NCBI GenBank assembly: GCA_001184205.1
Contig: LBMP01000003.1
Span: 1-64,000 of the forward strand
Reading direction: 5' to 3'
DNA from: Desulfocarbo indianensis
GTDB taxonomy: Bacteria > Desulfobacterota > Desulfarculia > Desulfarculales > Desulfarculaceae
DNA length: 64,000 nucleotides
This document shows positions 35,254 to 44,165 of the stretch, piece by piece; positions within the stretch are counted from its first letter, which is position 1, and the number at the start of each line of letters is the position of its first letter. A model generated the notes under the pieces. It was not told the origin of the DNA and ran no database searches. It was given only the letters and a program-made list of their open reading frames with translations. Made by a program: the position numbers and the translations under genes.

Positions 35254-37026
35254 CTAGCCCCTGCCGTTCCAGGTATTGGTTCCGGCGATCAGGAGATTCA
35301 AGCTGGCCACCACCGCGTTCATTTGCTCGGCCTGGGCGCTCAATTGCTGGGCGGCGGCGGCGCTCTCCTCGGCGCTGGCCGCGGTGCTCTGGGTCAATTT
35401 ATCCATTTGCCCAAAGGACTGGTTGATTTGTTCGATGCCCAGGGTCTGTTCCCGGCTGGTATCGGCGATCTCGCCAACCAAGCCGCCGATTTTTTGGGCT
35501 ATTTCCACGTTGGCCTGAAAGCTCTCGGCGGCGCGCTCCACCAGGACCGAGCCCTGCTTGATTCTGACCACCGTGTCTTCCACCAGGGCCTGGGTGCTTT
35601 TGGCGGCTTCGGCGGCGCGCATGGCCAGGTTGCGCACTTCCTCGGCCACCACCGAAAACCCGGCGCCCGCCTCGCCGGCCCTGGCCGCCTCGACGGCCGC
35701 GTTCAAGGCCAGGAGGTTGGTCTGGAAGGCGATCTCGTCTATGGATTTGATGATTACGGTGATCTTGCCGCCGGATTCGGAGATAAGCTCCATGGAGCCT
35801 TTCATCTCTTCCAGGATATCGCTCACGTTGCCCACCAGGACCCCGGCTTCAGCCATGAGTTTGTTGGCGTGTTCCACGTTGTCGGTATTGTTTTTGGTCA
35901 TGGAGGATATCTCCTCCACGGAGGAGGCGGTCTCCTCCAGGGAAGCCGCCTGTTCCGATGATCCCCGGGCCAGGCTCTGCGAGCTTTGGGAAACCTCTCC
36001 CGAAGCGCCGGCCACCCGCTTGGCCCCATTGGTCAACTTATTGATTATATTGTGCAAGGGCCTGGTGAGCAGCCGCACGAACACCACTATCACCGCCAAG
36101 GCCGCCGCCAGGGAGATGAGGGAGATAAGGCCGATGCCGTTGCGCATGGCCACCGAGGAGGCCATCAGCTCTTCTTCGTCCTGAACCGTGGCTAAAATCC
36201 AGCCGGTCAGCGGCATGGAACAGTAGCTAACCAAAACCTCCCGCCCGTCAATGCTGCCGGCGACGCTGCCGGAGGTCTCCGCCAGCATGGTCTGGGCGGC
36301 TTGTTCCATGCCCGGCGCGTCCCGGAGGCTGCGGTTCAATATCTGATCTTTTTCCGGGTGGGCGATTATCACGCCTTCCTTGTTGAGCATGAGGGCGTGG
36401 CCGCTTTGCCCCAATTTGGTGGAGGCTATCTTTTCGGTGAGGAATTCGGTCTTCAGCACCACGCCCAATAGCCCCAGGAACTCCCCGGAAGGACTGGTTA
36501 TGGGCGCGGCCAACACCACGCAAGGCTCTTGGGTGCTCAAGGATTTCATGACCTGGCTGATGTTGGGCGTTTTTTGCTTGGCGGTTTCAAAATAGGGAAG
36601 GCCGGCGTTTTTCACTCCCTTGTAGGCTCCGTTCACGCTGTCGGAGAACGTCACCCCGTCCTTGCCGGTCACGAAGATGCCCTCGTAATTCTTGCCCAGG
36701 ATTTTAAGCGAGTTGCGAAGCCTGAGGTCCAACCGCTCGATCTCTTGGCCAGAGGCGTCCACGCCTTTTTGGGCCACCGCCTCCGCCGCGGCGACCGCGG
36801 CGTTGCCCACCGCCAAATCCACCGCGAGTTTCAGCTCCTCGGCGATCAGCAGTTCGCACATGTCGGAAAGCTTTTGGGTCAGGGTAACGGCGTTTTGGCT
36901 GCTGAGTTCCTTTATGGCTCGCGAGGAGTTGAAAACCGCGAACCAGCCCACGATGATAAGAGGTAGCAAAATCAGGGCAATGCCCCCCAGGTTCATCTTC
37001 GCGCCCAAGGATCTGATATTCATCAT
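35254..37026 (-). CDS. Methyl-accepting chemotaxis protein, dCache sensor
   Basis: 590 residues. TM1 about 13-33, double-Cache periplasmic domain about 36-290 (GKNYEGIFVTGKDG, FLGLLGVVLKTEF, GHALMLNKEGVIIAHP), TM2 about 298-320, HAMP-like linker RPLHNIINKLTNG, and the signalling coiled coil with the conserved tip at about 429-462. Amine or amino acid ligands are typical of dCache_1, but the ligand is not predictable here. I choose ATG 37026 with GGGGGA upstream; an open upstream extension to 37062 lacks one. Similar only in the signalling part to the first MCP in the window. Confidence 0.92.
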   Translation of the reverse strand: MMNIRSLGAKMNLGGIALILLPLIIVGWFAVFNSSRAIKELSSQNAVTLTQKLSDMCELLIAEELKLAVDLAVGNAAVAAAEAVAQKGVDASGQEIERLDLRLRNSLKILGKNYEGIFVTGKDGVTFSDSVNGAYKGVKNAGLPYFETAKQKTPNISQVMKSLSTQEPCVVLAAPITSPSGEFLGLLGVVLKTEFLTEKIASTKLGQSGHALMLNKEGVIIAHPEKDQILNRSLRDAPGMEQAAQTMLAETSGSVAGSIDGREVLVSYCSMPLTGWILATVQDEEELMASSVAMRNGIGLISLISLAAALAVIVVFVRLLTRPLHNIINKLTNGAKRVAGASGEVSQSSQSLARGSSEQAASLEETASSVEEISSMTKNNTDNVEHANKLMAEAGVLVGNVSDILEEMKGSMELISESGGKITVIIKSIDEIAFQTNLLALNAAVEAARAGEAGAGFSVVAEEVRNLAMRAAEAAKSTQALVEDTVVRIKQGSVLVERAAESFQANVEIAQKIGGLVGEIADTSREQTLGIEQINQSFGQMDKLTQSTAASAEESAAAAQQLSAQAEQMNAVVASLNLLIAGTNTWNGRG

Positions 37027-37474
37027 GCTGCATCCCCCAGAGGTGGTTTCAGGCTTTTGCAAGCACGCGGCGGTTGACGCCGCTCATCACCTCTCCCTAA
37101 TGACTTAAACCGCCGCACCGGCTCGCGGGCCCATAGTCCCTGGGCCCCCAAACCTCTAGCGTCCCCCGACGATTTCACACTGAAATTACAGCGGAAACGG
37201 CGCTACCGCCTCAACCTCCCTTGTCTTGGCCGCCCTAACCGGCCAAAGCGTTTAAATCCTAAACTATTGTATATATTGAATTCAAGCAAAATAGCTACAA
37301 TAGTGAAATTCGACGAAAGAGAGGCTGATTACAAATTAAATCGTTAAATAATAATAAGTTACGCAATTATTTAATCTATAAGAATGAATAATTGCGTAAC
37401 TATTTGTAGTGCAGCATGATAAATGGCAATTTGCCGATTGGCAGGGGAGGGCGGCCTGCGCTTGGGGGGGCTTC
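37027..37474. other. AT-rich gene-free interval with long hairpin
   Basis: About 450 bases without a credible gene. It contains the 14-15 base inverted repeat listed separately and the presumed promoter of the chemoreceptor gene on the minus strand. Confidence 0.5.
37358..37400 (-). repeat. Perfect 14-bp inverted repeat
   Basis: GTTACGCAATTATT (37358-37371) and AATAATTGCGTAAC (37387-37400) with a 15-base loop. It lies 75 bases past the stop of the DUF3795 gene on the minus strand and is followed there by TTATTATTATTTAA, so it could be a T-rich terminator or an operator for the chemoreceptor. Confidence 0.6.
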
Positions 37475-37912
37475 TTACAGGGTCCACCACTTGGTGAAAT
37501 AGGTCTCCCGCACCAGGCCGGCCTTTTCCTGGGCCCAGGCTTCCAGGCCCAGCTTCTTGATGAGGCACAGGTTGAAAACCTTGGTGTTATGCGGCACCTG
37601 GGAGGCCCGGTCGGCATAGGGATGCAGGAGGTCGCAGGGGAAGTCGGCGCAATCGCAACAGAAATCAATGCCTTTTGCCTGGGTGCAGGCGTAGGGGCCG
37701 CAGGGCTCGGTTTTGCCCATGCCAAACTTCAAGGTATCGGGCAGCCCGCCTTCGCCCCGGCAACCCTTACAAAGCATCACCTCCAGGGGTAGGCCCATGA
37801 GGCGGTTATAGGATTCCAGTACCTTCATGGAATCCGGGTTGTCCTTGGCCAGGTAAAAATGACAGTTGAAACAATCCAAGCCGCAAGGCGCGGTCATTGC
37901 ACGATAGTCCAT
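37475..37912 (-). CDS. DUF3795 cysteine-rich protein
   Basis: 145 residues with PCGLDCFNCHFY at the N-terminus, CKGCRGEGG, and CGPYACTQAKGIDFCCDCADFPC, the regular cysteine array of DUF3795 proteins of anaerobes. It likely binds metal or an Fe-S cluster; no activity is known to me. Start ATG 37912, preferred over the adjacent GTG. Followed upstream on the same strand by a GNAT gene 39 bases away. Confidence 0.85.
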   Translation of the reverse strand: MDYRAMTAPCGLDCFNCHFYLAKDNPDSMKVLESYNRLMGLPLEVMLCKGCRGEGGLPDTLKFGMGKTEPCGPYACTQAKGIDFCCDCADFPCDLLHPYADRASQVPHNTKVFNLCLIKKLGLEAWAQEKAGLVRETYFTKWWTL

Positions 37913-37951
37913 CACAACCCCCGTTGCTATGAATAATTGGCTGGTTATGCG

Positions 37952-38395
37952 TCACGGCTCCGGCCCGAGATCCGGCGGGTCTTCCAGCAGCTCGTCGGCG
38001 CGGGCCATTTGGGGATTTAGCATGGCCATGGCCGTGAGCATCCTGCGGTACCCGCATTTGGCGTAAAACCCCTCGCGCCCTGGCACGGAGTAAAGAATAA
38101 CGTTTTTAACCGGCAGCAGCTCGCGCAGCCGGCGCATGATTTCCTTGCCGATACCCCGGCCCTGGCATTCCGGCAAAAGCACCACGTCATATATGGCGGC
38201 CTGATACTGGCCATCGCAGAGGGCCCGCGCCATGCCTATGAGCCGGCCGCCGTCAAAGGCGGCCAGGGCGGCGAAGCTGGCCTCAAAGGCCTGCTTGAGC
38301 TGTTCGGGCTGGCGTTTGCCCAGGGGCGCCTTCTCGAAAATCGCGGCGGCCTCTTGCCAGTCGATTCTATGCAGCTGGTCAGAATACTTTATCAT
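37952..38395 (-). CDS. GNAT-family N-acetyltransferase
   Basis: 147 residues. Acetyl-CoA pyrophosphate loop in DVVLLPECQGRGIGKEIM (about 69-86) and the C-terminal EGFYAKCGYRRM strand-helix typical of GNAT enzymes. The acceptor is unknown. It lies between the DUF3786 gene upstream (12-base gap) and the DUF3795 gene downstream, all on the minus strand, so it is probably part of one operon. Confidence 0.88.
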   Translation of the reverse strand: MIKYSDQLHRIDWQEAAAIFEKAPLGKRQPEQLKQAFEASFAALAAFDGGRLIGMARALCDGQYQAAIYDVVLLPECQGRGIGKEIMRRLRELLPVKNVILYSVPGREGFYAKCGYRRMLTAMAMLNPQMARADELLEDPPDLGPEP

Positions 38396-38407
38396 TGCCA
38401 GCAGTTA

Positions 38408-39214
38408 TCATTTGCCATGAGTTTGGGCGATCTTCTCGAACATGATCATCATGCCGGTGCAGAGGGTGAAGATGCAGTCCACCGGCAGGTTCTTGGGCGT
38501 GACCTCGTCAAAGAACAGGTTCAACTGCGAGCCCATTTCGCCGTCTTCACGCCAATAGCAGATCAGCATGGGCACCTTGGGCAGGGGACGCAGTTCCACG
38601 GCGATGTCCGCGTCGAACTCCTGGGCCCGCTTGGCATTGAATATCTCCACCATGAACTCGAACAGGTCGGTGTAATCATCGGCAAGCTTCTTCAAAGGCT
38701 CTTCGCAGCGCTTGCTAAAGAAGTTCGCCCACTCAGCGCCATCTTTGCCCAGATCGCGCATGGACACCCATTTGCCGGTGGGCTCCACCCCCTGGCAGAA
38801 CACCGCATAGTCCAGGATAGGCCTCTGCACCCAAAGATTCATGTGGCACTGAGAGGCCATGTTGGCGTCTTTATCAAGCAGAAATTCCTTGCCCAATACC
38901 TTTACGGCCAGCTTGCCGTTTTTGATCTCCGCGCCCATCGGCTCGGCCCGGCCTAACAAGTCGTCGATTTCCTTTATTTTGGCGCGCTGCTGGTTCAGCT
39001 TGCGCAGGAAATCCTCCTCGCCCTGGTTGACGCTATCCGCTTCAACCTGGAACTGGCTCAGCAGGTCATCGCCCAGGTGCGGGCATTGGTTGAGCTTTTT
39101 TTTGCCTTGCTTCACTGCCACCGCGAAAACCATGCAGGTGGCCTCGCCACAGTCCCGGCAATTGGTTTTGGGCAATATCTTCAATATATCCAAGGGACTA
39201 TTAAGTTGAGCCAT
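38408..39214 (-). CDS. DUF3786 protein with N-terminal Fe-S binding domain
   Basis: 268 residues. The N-terminal TNCRDCGEATCMVFA...CP places Cys19, 22, 27 and 44 as in the four-cysteine cluster domain of corrinoid Fe-S proteins (CFeSP/AcsC type). The remainder is DUF3786 (YCQGVEPTGKWVSMRDLG and PMLICYWREDGE), common in sulfate reducers and acetogens and of unknown function, sometimes near acetyl-CoA pathway genes. Start ATG 39214 with AAGGAG nine bases upstream. First gene of the 39.2-37.5 kb minus-strand set. Confidence 0.85.
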   Translation of the reverse strand: MAQLNSPLDILKILPKTNCRDCGEATCMVFAVAVKQGKKKLNQCPHLGDDLLSQFQVEADSVNQGEEDFLRKLNQQRAKIKEIDDLLGRAEPMGAEIKNGKLAVKVLGKEFLLDKDANMASQCHMNLWVQRPILDYAVFCQGVEPTGKWVSMRDLGKDGAEWANFFSKRCEEPLKKLADDYTDLFEFMVEIFNAKRAQEFDADIAVELRPLPKVPMLICYWREDGEMGSQLNLFFDEVTPKNLPVDCIFTLCTGMMIMFEKIAQTHGK

Positions 39215-39366
39215 GCCTTGACGCTCCTTGTTCATGCTGTGAATGCAATCAGGCTAGCATGGGCCAGCAGGCGCTTAATCACCCGAAAGGGCCATTTTCT
39301 GTCTTGAAAAAGCAGGAAAGCGCAGAACCGGGAAGAATATAGGCTCCTAAACGGGAGCAGGGCAGG

Positions 39367-40056
39367 CTAGACCAGATTATGGCGGGCGGCCCACACCGCG
39401 GCCTGGGCGCGGTCGTTGACGCCCAGCTTGTTGAAGATGTTGCTGACGTGCCGTTTGACCGTGTTGAGGCTGATTCCCAGCACCTCGGCTATCTGGCGCT
39501 TGACCAGGCCCTGGGCCACCATGCGCAAGACTTCCAGCTCCCGGGGCGAAAGGCCGGGCGCGCCGGGCTGGAAGGGCAGATGCTCCAGCTGCAGCCGGCT
39601 CAGCTCTTCCAGGGAGCGCTCCAGGTTTTCCAGATCGCGCTGGCGGCGCGATTGCTCTATTTTGCGATGGGTTATGTCAAAGCTGATGCGGGCGGCAAAG
39701 GCCACCGATCCCCTGCCGTCGAAAATAGGGTAGGCGCGGGCCTCGCGCCAGGCCTCTTTGCCGTCGGGGCGGATGAAGTGCCTTTCCGCGGAGCAGGGCT
39801 TGCCCGTGGCGAAGACCGGGGCCACCGGGCAGTAATCAGGGCAGGGCGAGTCGTAACCCATGAAAACCTTATAACAATGACGGCCGATCATCGGCACGGG
39901 GCCTCTTATTTGGCTAATCAGCGGGTCCTTCATCCAAATCAGCCGGTAGGCCCGGTCCACCACGGCCACGGATTCGCCCAGGCTTTCCAGCACCTGCCAG
40001 GGCGAGATATCTTGATTGAAATTGGGTAGAGGTTTTGCCGGCACCGTCGTCCCCAT
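39367..40056 (-). CDS. PAS-LuxR transcriptional regulator
   Basis: 229 residues. A PAS domain (about 18-130) has three cysteines in HCYKVFMGYDSPCPDYCP, a Cys pattern seen in many PAS domains of anaerobes that may bind metal or sense redox; a short coiled coil follows, then the LuxR/GerE helix-turn-helix (about 168-225, SPRELEVLRMVAQGLVKRQI and LNTVKRHVSNIFNKLGV). No receiver domain. It may sense redox or a small ligand directly. Targets unknown; the divergently placed genes are not obvious candidates. Confidence 0.88.
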   Translation of the reverse strand: MGTTVPAKPLPNFNQDISPWQVLESLGESVAVVDRAYRLIWMKDPLISQIRGPVPMIGRHCYKVFMGYDSPCPDYCPVAPVFATGKPCSAERHFIRPDGKEAWREARAYPIFDGRGSVAFAARISFDITHRKIEQSRRQRDLENLERSLEELSRLQLEHLPFQPGAPGLSPRELEVLRMVAQGLVKRQIAEVLGISLNTVKRHVSNIFNKLGVNDRAQAAVWAARHNLV

Positions 40057-40143
40057 CTTGGAGTCTCAACTCAGGCATTGCCCCGGCGGCGAAACGACTC
40101 ACGCCGCATTACTTATAAATTTAGCATGCCTGCCCGGCCAGAG

Positions 40144-40599
40144 CTAGCCGGAGACGCCAAGAGTGGCCAGCTTTTCCCTGGGCCACACCTCTACTTGCAG
40201 CGCCACCCTGCCATAACCGCCGCATTCCACGCCCGCGTCCGGGCAATATACCCGGCGCATGAAATGCATGGCGTTTGGCTCCAGGCCCTCGCTGAGGCGC
40301 TCGTTGATGAGCGCCACCGGCACCATTAGTTGCCCGACCAGATACACGCAGAGCCTTTTGGGACAGAGCTTGGAGATGAAATTGCCGTCCATGTCCAGGA
40401 CAAACCGGTCGCCCGTTCTATAGCCGGTGTTGCAATGGCGGGCCTCCACCACCTGGGCCACGATGGAGTATTTGCCCGCCGCCGCCGAGAGGCGTTCGAT
40501 ATGGCGCAGGCGCGGGTCGCCCGGCTGAAAATATTCCAAATCGGATGAGTCATAGCCCACCCGCTCCGCGTAGCGCTCCATGGTTTTATTCACAGCCAT
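40144..40599 (-). CDS. TIGR04076-like small protein
   Basis: 151 residues. The core ARHCNTGYRTGDRFVLDMDGNFISKLCPKRLC resembles the TIGR04076 family, small proteins of anaerobes with conserved Cys and a GDxF turn; further cysteines are in VYCPDAGVECGGYG. Role unknown. Monocistronic, facing the flavodoxin gene in the same direction with a 90-base gap. Confidence 0.6.
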   Translation of the reverse strand: MAVNKTMERYAERVGYDSSDLEYFQPGDPRLRHIERLSAAAGKYSIVAQVVEARHCNTGYRTGDRFVLDMDGNFISKLCPKRLCVYLVGQLMVPVALINERLSEGLEPNAMHFMRRVYCPDAGVECGGYGRVALQVEVWPREKLATLGVSG

Positions 40600-40689
40600 T
40601 TCAACGATCCTCGCTGGTGGATGATACCGCCCGGCCGTATCGGAAAGGTTCGGCAGGAGGCAGCCCTTGGGCCGCGCCCCTAAAAGAGC

Positions 40690-41157
40690 CTAGGCGGGAT
40701 GAGGCGACGACTGCTTGCCCATTTTCAGGGCGAAACGTCTGGCCTCGGCCAGATCCCGCTGGTCGGGACGGCTTTTACTTATGCCCATCCATTTGAACAT
40801 GGGATACTTATCAAAACCAGGACAATGCCAGACCTTGACCTGGCGCACGTCTTTCTTGCGCAAGGTTTTTGACAGCAGGTTCTTGTAATAATTGACCATA
40901 GTAGTGAAGCGCAGGCCGCTGGTGATGAACAGGAAGGTTTGGCAGTTGGACGGAATTTTGCGGGCCAGCTCCAAAATCTTGTCGTCGGTGCGCGCCCAAT
41001 AGATGCCGGACCCCAAGCCGATCAGGCGTCTTTGGGCAAGGTGCTGTTCGGTTACATGATCCACGGAAAGGCAATCGGCCCCCAGGGATTCGGCCATGGC
41101 TCGGGCCACCCTGCGGGTATTGCCGGTTCTGGAACTATACACGATCAATGGTCGCAT
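40690..41157 (-). CDS. Flavodoxin-like protein
   Basis: 155 residues. FMN phosphate loop YSSRTGNTRRVARAM after the first strand, then GLGSGIYWARTDDK and ITSGLRFTT for the isoalloxazine loops. A short-chain flavodoxin, an electron carrier or an accessory domain-like protein. Start ATG 41157, with GGAG ten bases upstream, gives MRPLIVYSS; the longer frame to 41184 adds a non-flavodoxin tail. Confidence 0.82.
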   Translation of the reverse strand: MRPLIVYSSRTGNTRRVARAMAESLGADCLSVDHVTEQHLAQRRLIGLGSGIYWARTDDKILELARKIPSNCQTFLFITSGLRFTTMVNYYKNLLSKTLRKKDVRQVKVWHCPGFDKYPMFKWMGISKSRPDQRDLAEARRFALKMGKQSSPHPA

Positions 41158-41270
41158 GGGCAGGAGGCTCCATTGGCATGACATGGGGTGGGCGCATCAT
41201 CGGACCTTACCGGAGTCATTACACATTAAGTTTTTAAACAAGTCAACAAATAGACCCATGAGTTAAAGGG

Positions 41271-41312
41271 GAAAAAGACCGGCGGGCAAGGGGAACCTTG
41301 CCCGCCGTTTTC
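41271..41312 (-). terminator. Terminator downstream of the 41.4-42.2 kb genes, possibly bidirectional
   Basis: A 12-bp perfect stem (arms 41280-41291 and 41296-41307) is followed on the minus strand by GTCTTTTTC and on the plus strand by TTTTC. Confidence 0.8.
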
Positions 41313-41420
41313 AAGGAGGGATGACGACCGTGAGCCTAGGGGGGTTCGGCCGCCTACCATTCGGCGTCGGAGGGGATCTGACGCCATTTGTTGGCCCGCC
41401 GTCGCGGGCCAGGGAACCCT

Positions 41421-41750
41421 TTACACATAGGCCGATGGGATGAGTTTGCTGGCGGTAACCCGCTGGATATCGGCCGCTTTCCAGGGGCTCATGTCCGCGA
41501 TTTGAGGCGCCAAACCGGCCAGCACCGTTTGCGCCTCCTTGATATTAAGTCCGTGGTAGTCGTTCAGGCTGCTCGCGCGCAGCTTGGAGCCGTCGTAAAG
41601 GTCCTCGGGTTTTAAAGTGTTGGCGTTGTCCCTGTCCGTATCCTTGCCCTGGCCGCCCACGGCGGTGCGCTCGCTTTTCTGGGAAGCGCCGCCTGAGTTC
41701 CAATTGTCATTGCTCAGGCCGGGGAGCTTGGCTATGGACAGAATATCCAT
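41421..41750 (-). CDS. Hypothetical protein, 109 aa
   Basis: Polar, Asn/Asp/Ser-rich N-terminal half (low hydrophobicity, likely flexible) and a helical C-terminus (NIKEAQTVLAGLAPQIADMSPWKAADIQ). It begins 14 bases after the stop of the 149-aa gene, so the two are an operon. The composition, with a disordered start and short terminal helices, resembles flagellar accessory or anti-sigma proteins, but I see no diagnostic motif and do not assign one. Confidence 0.6.
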   Translation of the reverse strand: MDILSIAKLPGLSNDNWNSGGASQKSERTAVGGQGKDTDRDNANTLKPEDLYDGSKLRASSLNDYHGLNIKEAQTVLAGLAPQIADMSPWKAADIQRVTASKLIPSAYV

Positions 41751-41764
41751 TGGTTATCCCGTGG

Positions 41765-42214
41765 CTACACGTAATCGCCCCTGCGGAACTTGATGGCCTG
41801 GACCCTGGCTTGAGTCAGAGTTTCCTCGGCCAACTGCTGCAGCGGTCCGAAATCTCCCTTGGCCAGGCTGTCTTGCAGGGTCTGGGCCAGCTCTTCCATT
41901 TCCTCGGCCAGGGGTTCTATGTCCTTCAAGGTATAGTTGGGATCAGCCAGGGCTGAACTATAGCGGTCCAGGGTGTCGACCATCCCGTTGATCTGAAACC
42001 ATTGCGGGGGGACCCCGTTGCCGTTGGCGTCGCCACCGGTCACGGTCTCCAAGATGGAGGGCTGGATTCCCTGACCGCTGGTGATGGCGGGCGTGCCCTC
42101 CAGTTCCTGGGTCAAGGCCCTTTCAAAGGAAAAGCCCGATCCTTGCGTGTTGTTCTTGACCTGCTTGTTTTGATACTGGTCAAGAGCGGCGATGGTTTCA
42201 TTGGTTATCTTCAT
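41765..42214 (-). CDS. Hypothetical protein, 149 aa
   Basis: Soluble protein starting MKITNETIAALDQYQNKQV; Gln/Asn/Thr-rich first half (GSGFSFERALTQELEG is a short motif-like stretch), then long helices (DIEPLAEEMEELAQTLQDSLAKGDF). The sequence style is that of small secreted or flagellum-associated proteins encoded near flgM in this phylum. Strong TAGGAGGTG site before ATG 42214. Co-transcribed with the 109-aa protein. Confidence 0.65.
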   Translation of the reverse strand: MKITNETIAALDQYQNKQVKNNTQGSGFSFERALTQELEGTPAITSGQGIQPSILETVTGGDANGNGVPPQWFQINGMVDTLDRYSSALADPNYTLKDIEPLAEEMEELAQTLQDSLAKGDFGPLQQLAEETLTQARVQAIKFRRGDYV

Positions 42215-42402
42215 GGCCCCACCTCCTAGGGGAATTTGACCATGAGGACAAGCAAATCACATGCCACGAGGCCTTCGCTTAAATATACTCTAAATAACAA
42301 TACGTTAACTTGATTTTTTCAGTAAGGGCGATGGGCAAATATTGCCCCTGGGCGGGACCGCGGCAAAACCTGCCATTTGATAGGCGGCAAACGGGCGGCG
42401 GT

Positions 42403-43005
42403 TTAGTTACTGCTGAAAGAGGCCTTCAAGGTGCTGTACTTGTGATCTTCCAGGGTGGCGTGGTCTTGCAGGGGGTCGTCATATAAATACACATTGACTG
42501 ACTGGTGGCGCTGGGTCGGCAGCTTAAGGCCCACGTAATCCGGGGAGATGGGGAACTCGCGGTGGCCCCGGTCCACCAAGACGGCCAATTCCACCCGATC
42601 GGGACGGCCCAGGCTGAAGATGGCGTCCAGGGCGGCGCGCACCGTGCGGCCCGTGAAAACCACGTCGTCGATGAGCATGATTTCCCGGTCGTCCACGGAA
42701 AAGGGGATGTCAGTGGCCCGCACCGCCGGCATTTGGGTCAGGCGGGTCCAATCGTCCCGGTAAAAGCTTATGTCCACCAGCCCCTTGTCGAGCTTGAGCT
42801 TTTGCCCGCTCAGCCGCGCCAACTCGTCCTCCACCCGCCTCACCAGGAGGCCGCCGCCGGAATGGACTCCCACCAGGGCCAAGGCCGCGGGATCGGGGTG
42901 CCTGGCCAATACCCCCTGGGCCAAACGGGTGATGCCGGCGTGGATTTGCTGTGAATTATAAGCTAATTGGGGATTAGCTGGGTTGGCGGGGGCCGATTGA
43001 TTCAT
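42403..43005 (-). CDS. pyrR: Pyrimidine operon regulator / uracil phosphoribosyltransferase PyrR
   Basis: 200 residues. The PRPP-binding loop IMLIDDVVFTGRTVRAAL (about 108-125) and the PyrR-specific GRPDRVELAVLVDRGHREFPI are clear. PyrR binds pyr mRNA leaders in response to UMP and converts uracil to UMP. The N-terminal ~20 residues are an Ala/Pro/Asn-rich extension and C-terminal ~30 are extra compared with typical ~180-residue PyrR. No pyr biosynthesis gene or leader is adjacent, so its targets are elsewhere. Confidence 0.93.
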   Translation of the reverse strand: MNQSAPANPANPQLAYNSQQIHAGITRLAQGVLARHPDPAALALVGVHSGGGLLVRRVEDELARLSGQKLKLDKGLVDISFYRDDWTRLTQMPAVRATDIPFSVDDREIMLIDDVVFTGRTVRAALDAIFSLGRPDRVELAVLVDRGHREFPISPDYVGLKLPTQRHQSVNVYLYDDPLQDHATLEDHKYSTLKASFSSN

Positions 43006-43310
43006 GGGAGGTTGCGACCTGCTTGAGTAATAGCGCCCTATGGCTTCAATTATTAGCGTCAGCCTATACCTCGGGAAAATAGACTAACTACCAGCCGCGG
43101 GGCTGGGTGTCAAGGGAAAATCCGTGTATTTCTTGCAAGATATCTCCCTGGCCGGGCATGGGGGTCTGGCGCGGTCAAAATCGCGCCCGCTCGGCTTGAG
43201 GCATGAATTGACATGGGCGCGCCCTGGAGGCAACAATGATGGCGCGGCGCGGCAAGGGACCGCGCGCAAAGTAAATTCGGCATGGCAAGCTAAACCAGGG
43301 GGATGAAAAC
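43006..43310. other. Divergent intergenic interval pyrR / RidA
   Basis: About 305 bases without a convincing gene. TTGACA at 43208-43213 is a possible -35 for the RidA gene, though the matching -10 is weak. No pyr-type terminator or antiterminator structure is obvious. Confidence 0.4.
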
Positions 43311-43706
43311 ATGGCGCGGCAAGGCTCGGTGCAGACCGATCTGGCTCCGGCGGCGGTGGGGCCCTATTGCCAGGCCCGCTGGGCCGGTGATTTTTTATTC
43401 GTTTCCGGCCAATTGGGTCTGGATCCCCGCACCGGTGAATTTGCCGGACCAGGCGTGGCCGAGGAGGCCGGCCAGGCTTTGCGCAATTTGAACCGCATTT
43501 TAGAAGCGGCCGGCCTGGAGCGGGGGCAGGTGGTCAAGGTCACGATCTTCTTGACCGACATGGATGATTTTGGCTTGGTAAATGAAGTTTACGCCGGCTT
43601 TTTCGAGGGAGTATCCTGCCTTCCCGCCAGGGCTTGCGTGGCGGTGGCCGCCTTGCCCAAGGGCGGAAAGGTGGAAATCGAGGCCCTGGCCTGCCGCTCC
43701 TCTTGA
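43311..43706 (+). CDS. RidA-family deaminase (Rid protein)
   Basis: 131 residues. GPYCQARWAGDFLFVSGQLGLDP, LERGQVVKVTIFLTDMDDF and CLPARACVAVAALPKGGKVEIEALA match RidA/YjgF, including the active-site Arg of PARA. It hydrolyses reactive 2-aminoacrylate-type imines. GGGGGA precedes ATG 43311. Monocistronic. Confidence 0.92.
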   Translation: MARQGSVQTDLAPAAVGPYCQARWAGDFLFVSGQLGLDPRTGEFAGPGVAEEAGQALRNLNRILEAAGLERGQVVKVTIFLTDMDDFGLVNEVYAGFFEGVSCLPARACVAVAALPKGGKVEIEALACRSS

Positions 43707-43847
43707 GGGGGGCAGGGCGGCGCTTCCCGGCTTTTGCGCGCTTCAAGGGGGCGAGTAGCCGGCTCCGGCCCCAAGAAAAAGGCGGCCGCCCGCCAGCCGG
43801 GCCACTGGCTCGGCCGGCAAGCGGCTGCCCCAGATTTTTTCAGCCGG

Positions 43848-44141
43848 TTATTGCCAGATTATGGATTCGCCCGTCTTGGGACCGCCGCGCTCCAGTTTCA
43901 TCCAGCGGATTTGGATGCCGGCCTGGCTGTTTATGATAACGCGTTGCCAGGATTCACCGGTCTGGGTGTCCAAGAGGATAAGCCCGCCATAGGGCCTGGG
44001 CGCCTCGAAAACCTGGAAACGGGGCGGCTCGCAGGTGAAGCCCACGAAGCCCTTGCGGGCGGGCCCTTCGGCCCGGACCGGCAGCGCCAAGGCGGCGAAC
44101 AACAACGCGCACGCCAGAAGCAAGCCGAGCGTTCTTTGCAT
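43848..44141 (-). CDS. Small secreted protein, 97 aa
   Basis: Signal peptide (about 1-24, VRAEG cleavage region). The mature part includes one cysteine (FTCEPPRF) and a W at the C-terminus (ESIIWQ). No family recognised. It lies 24 bases from the NUDIX gene stop and is probably co-transcribed with it. Confidence 0.6.
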   Translation of the reverse strand: MQRTLGLLLACALLFAALALPVRAEGPARKGFVGFTCEPPRFQVFEAPRPYGGLILLDTQTGESWQRVIINSQAGIQIRWMKLERGGPKTGESIIWQ

Positions 44142-44165
44142 TGGTCATCTCCCAGTTATGAGTGA

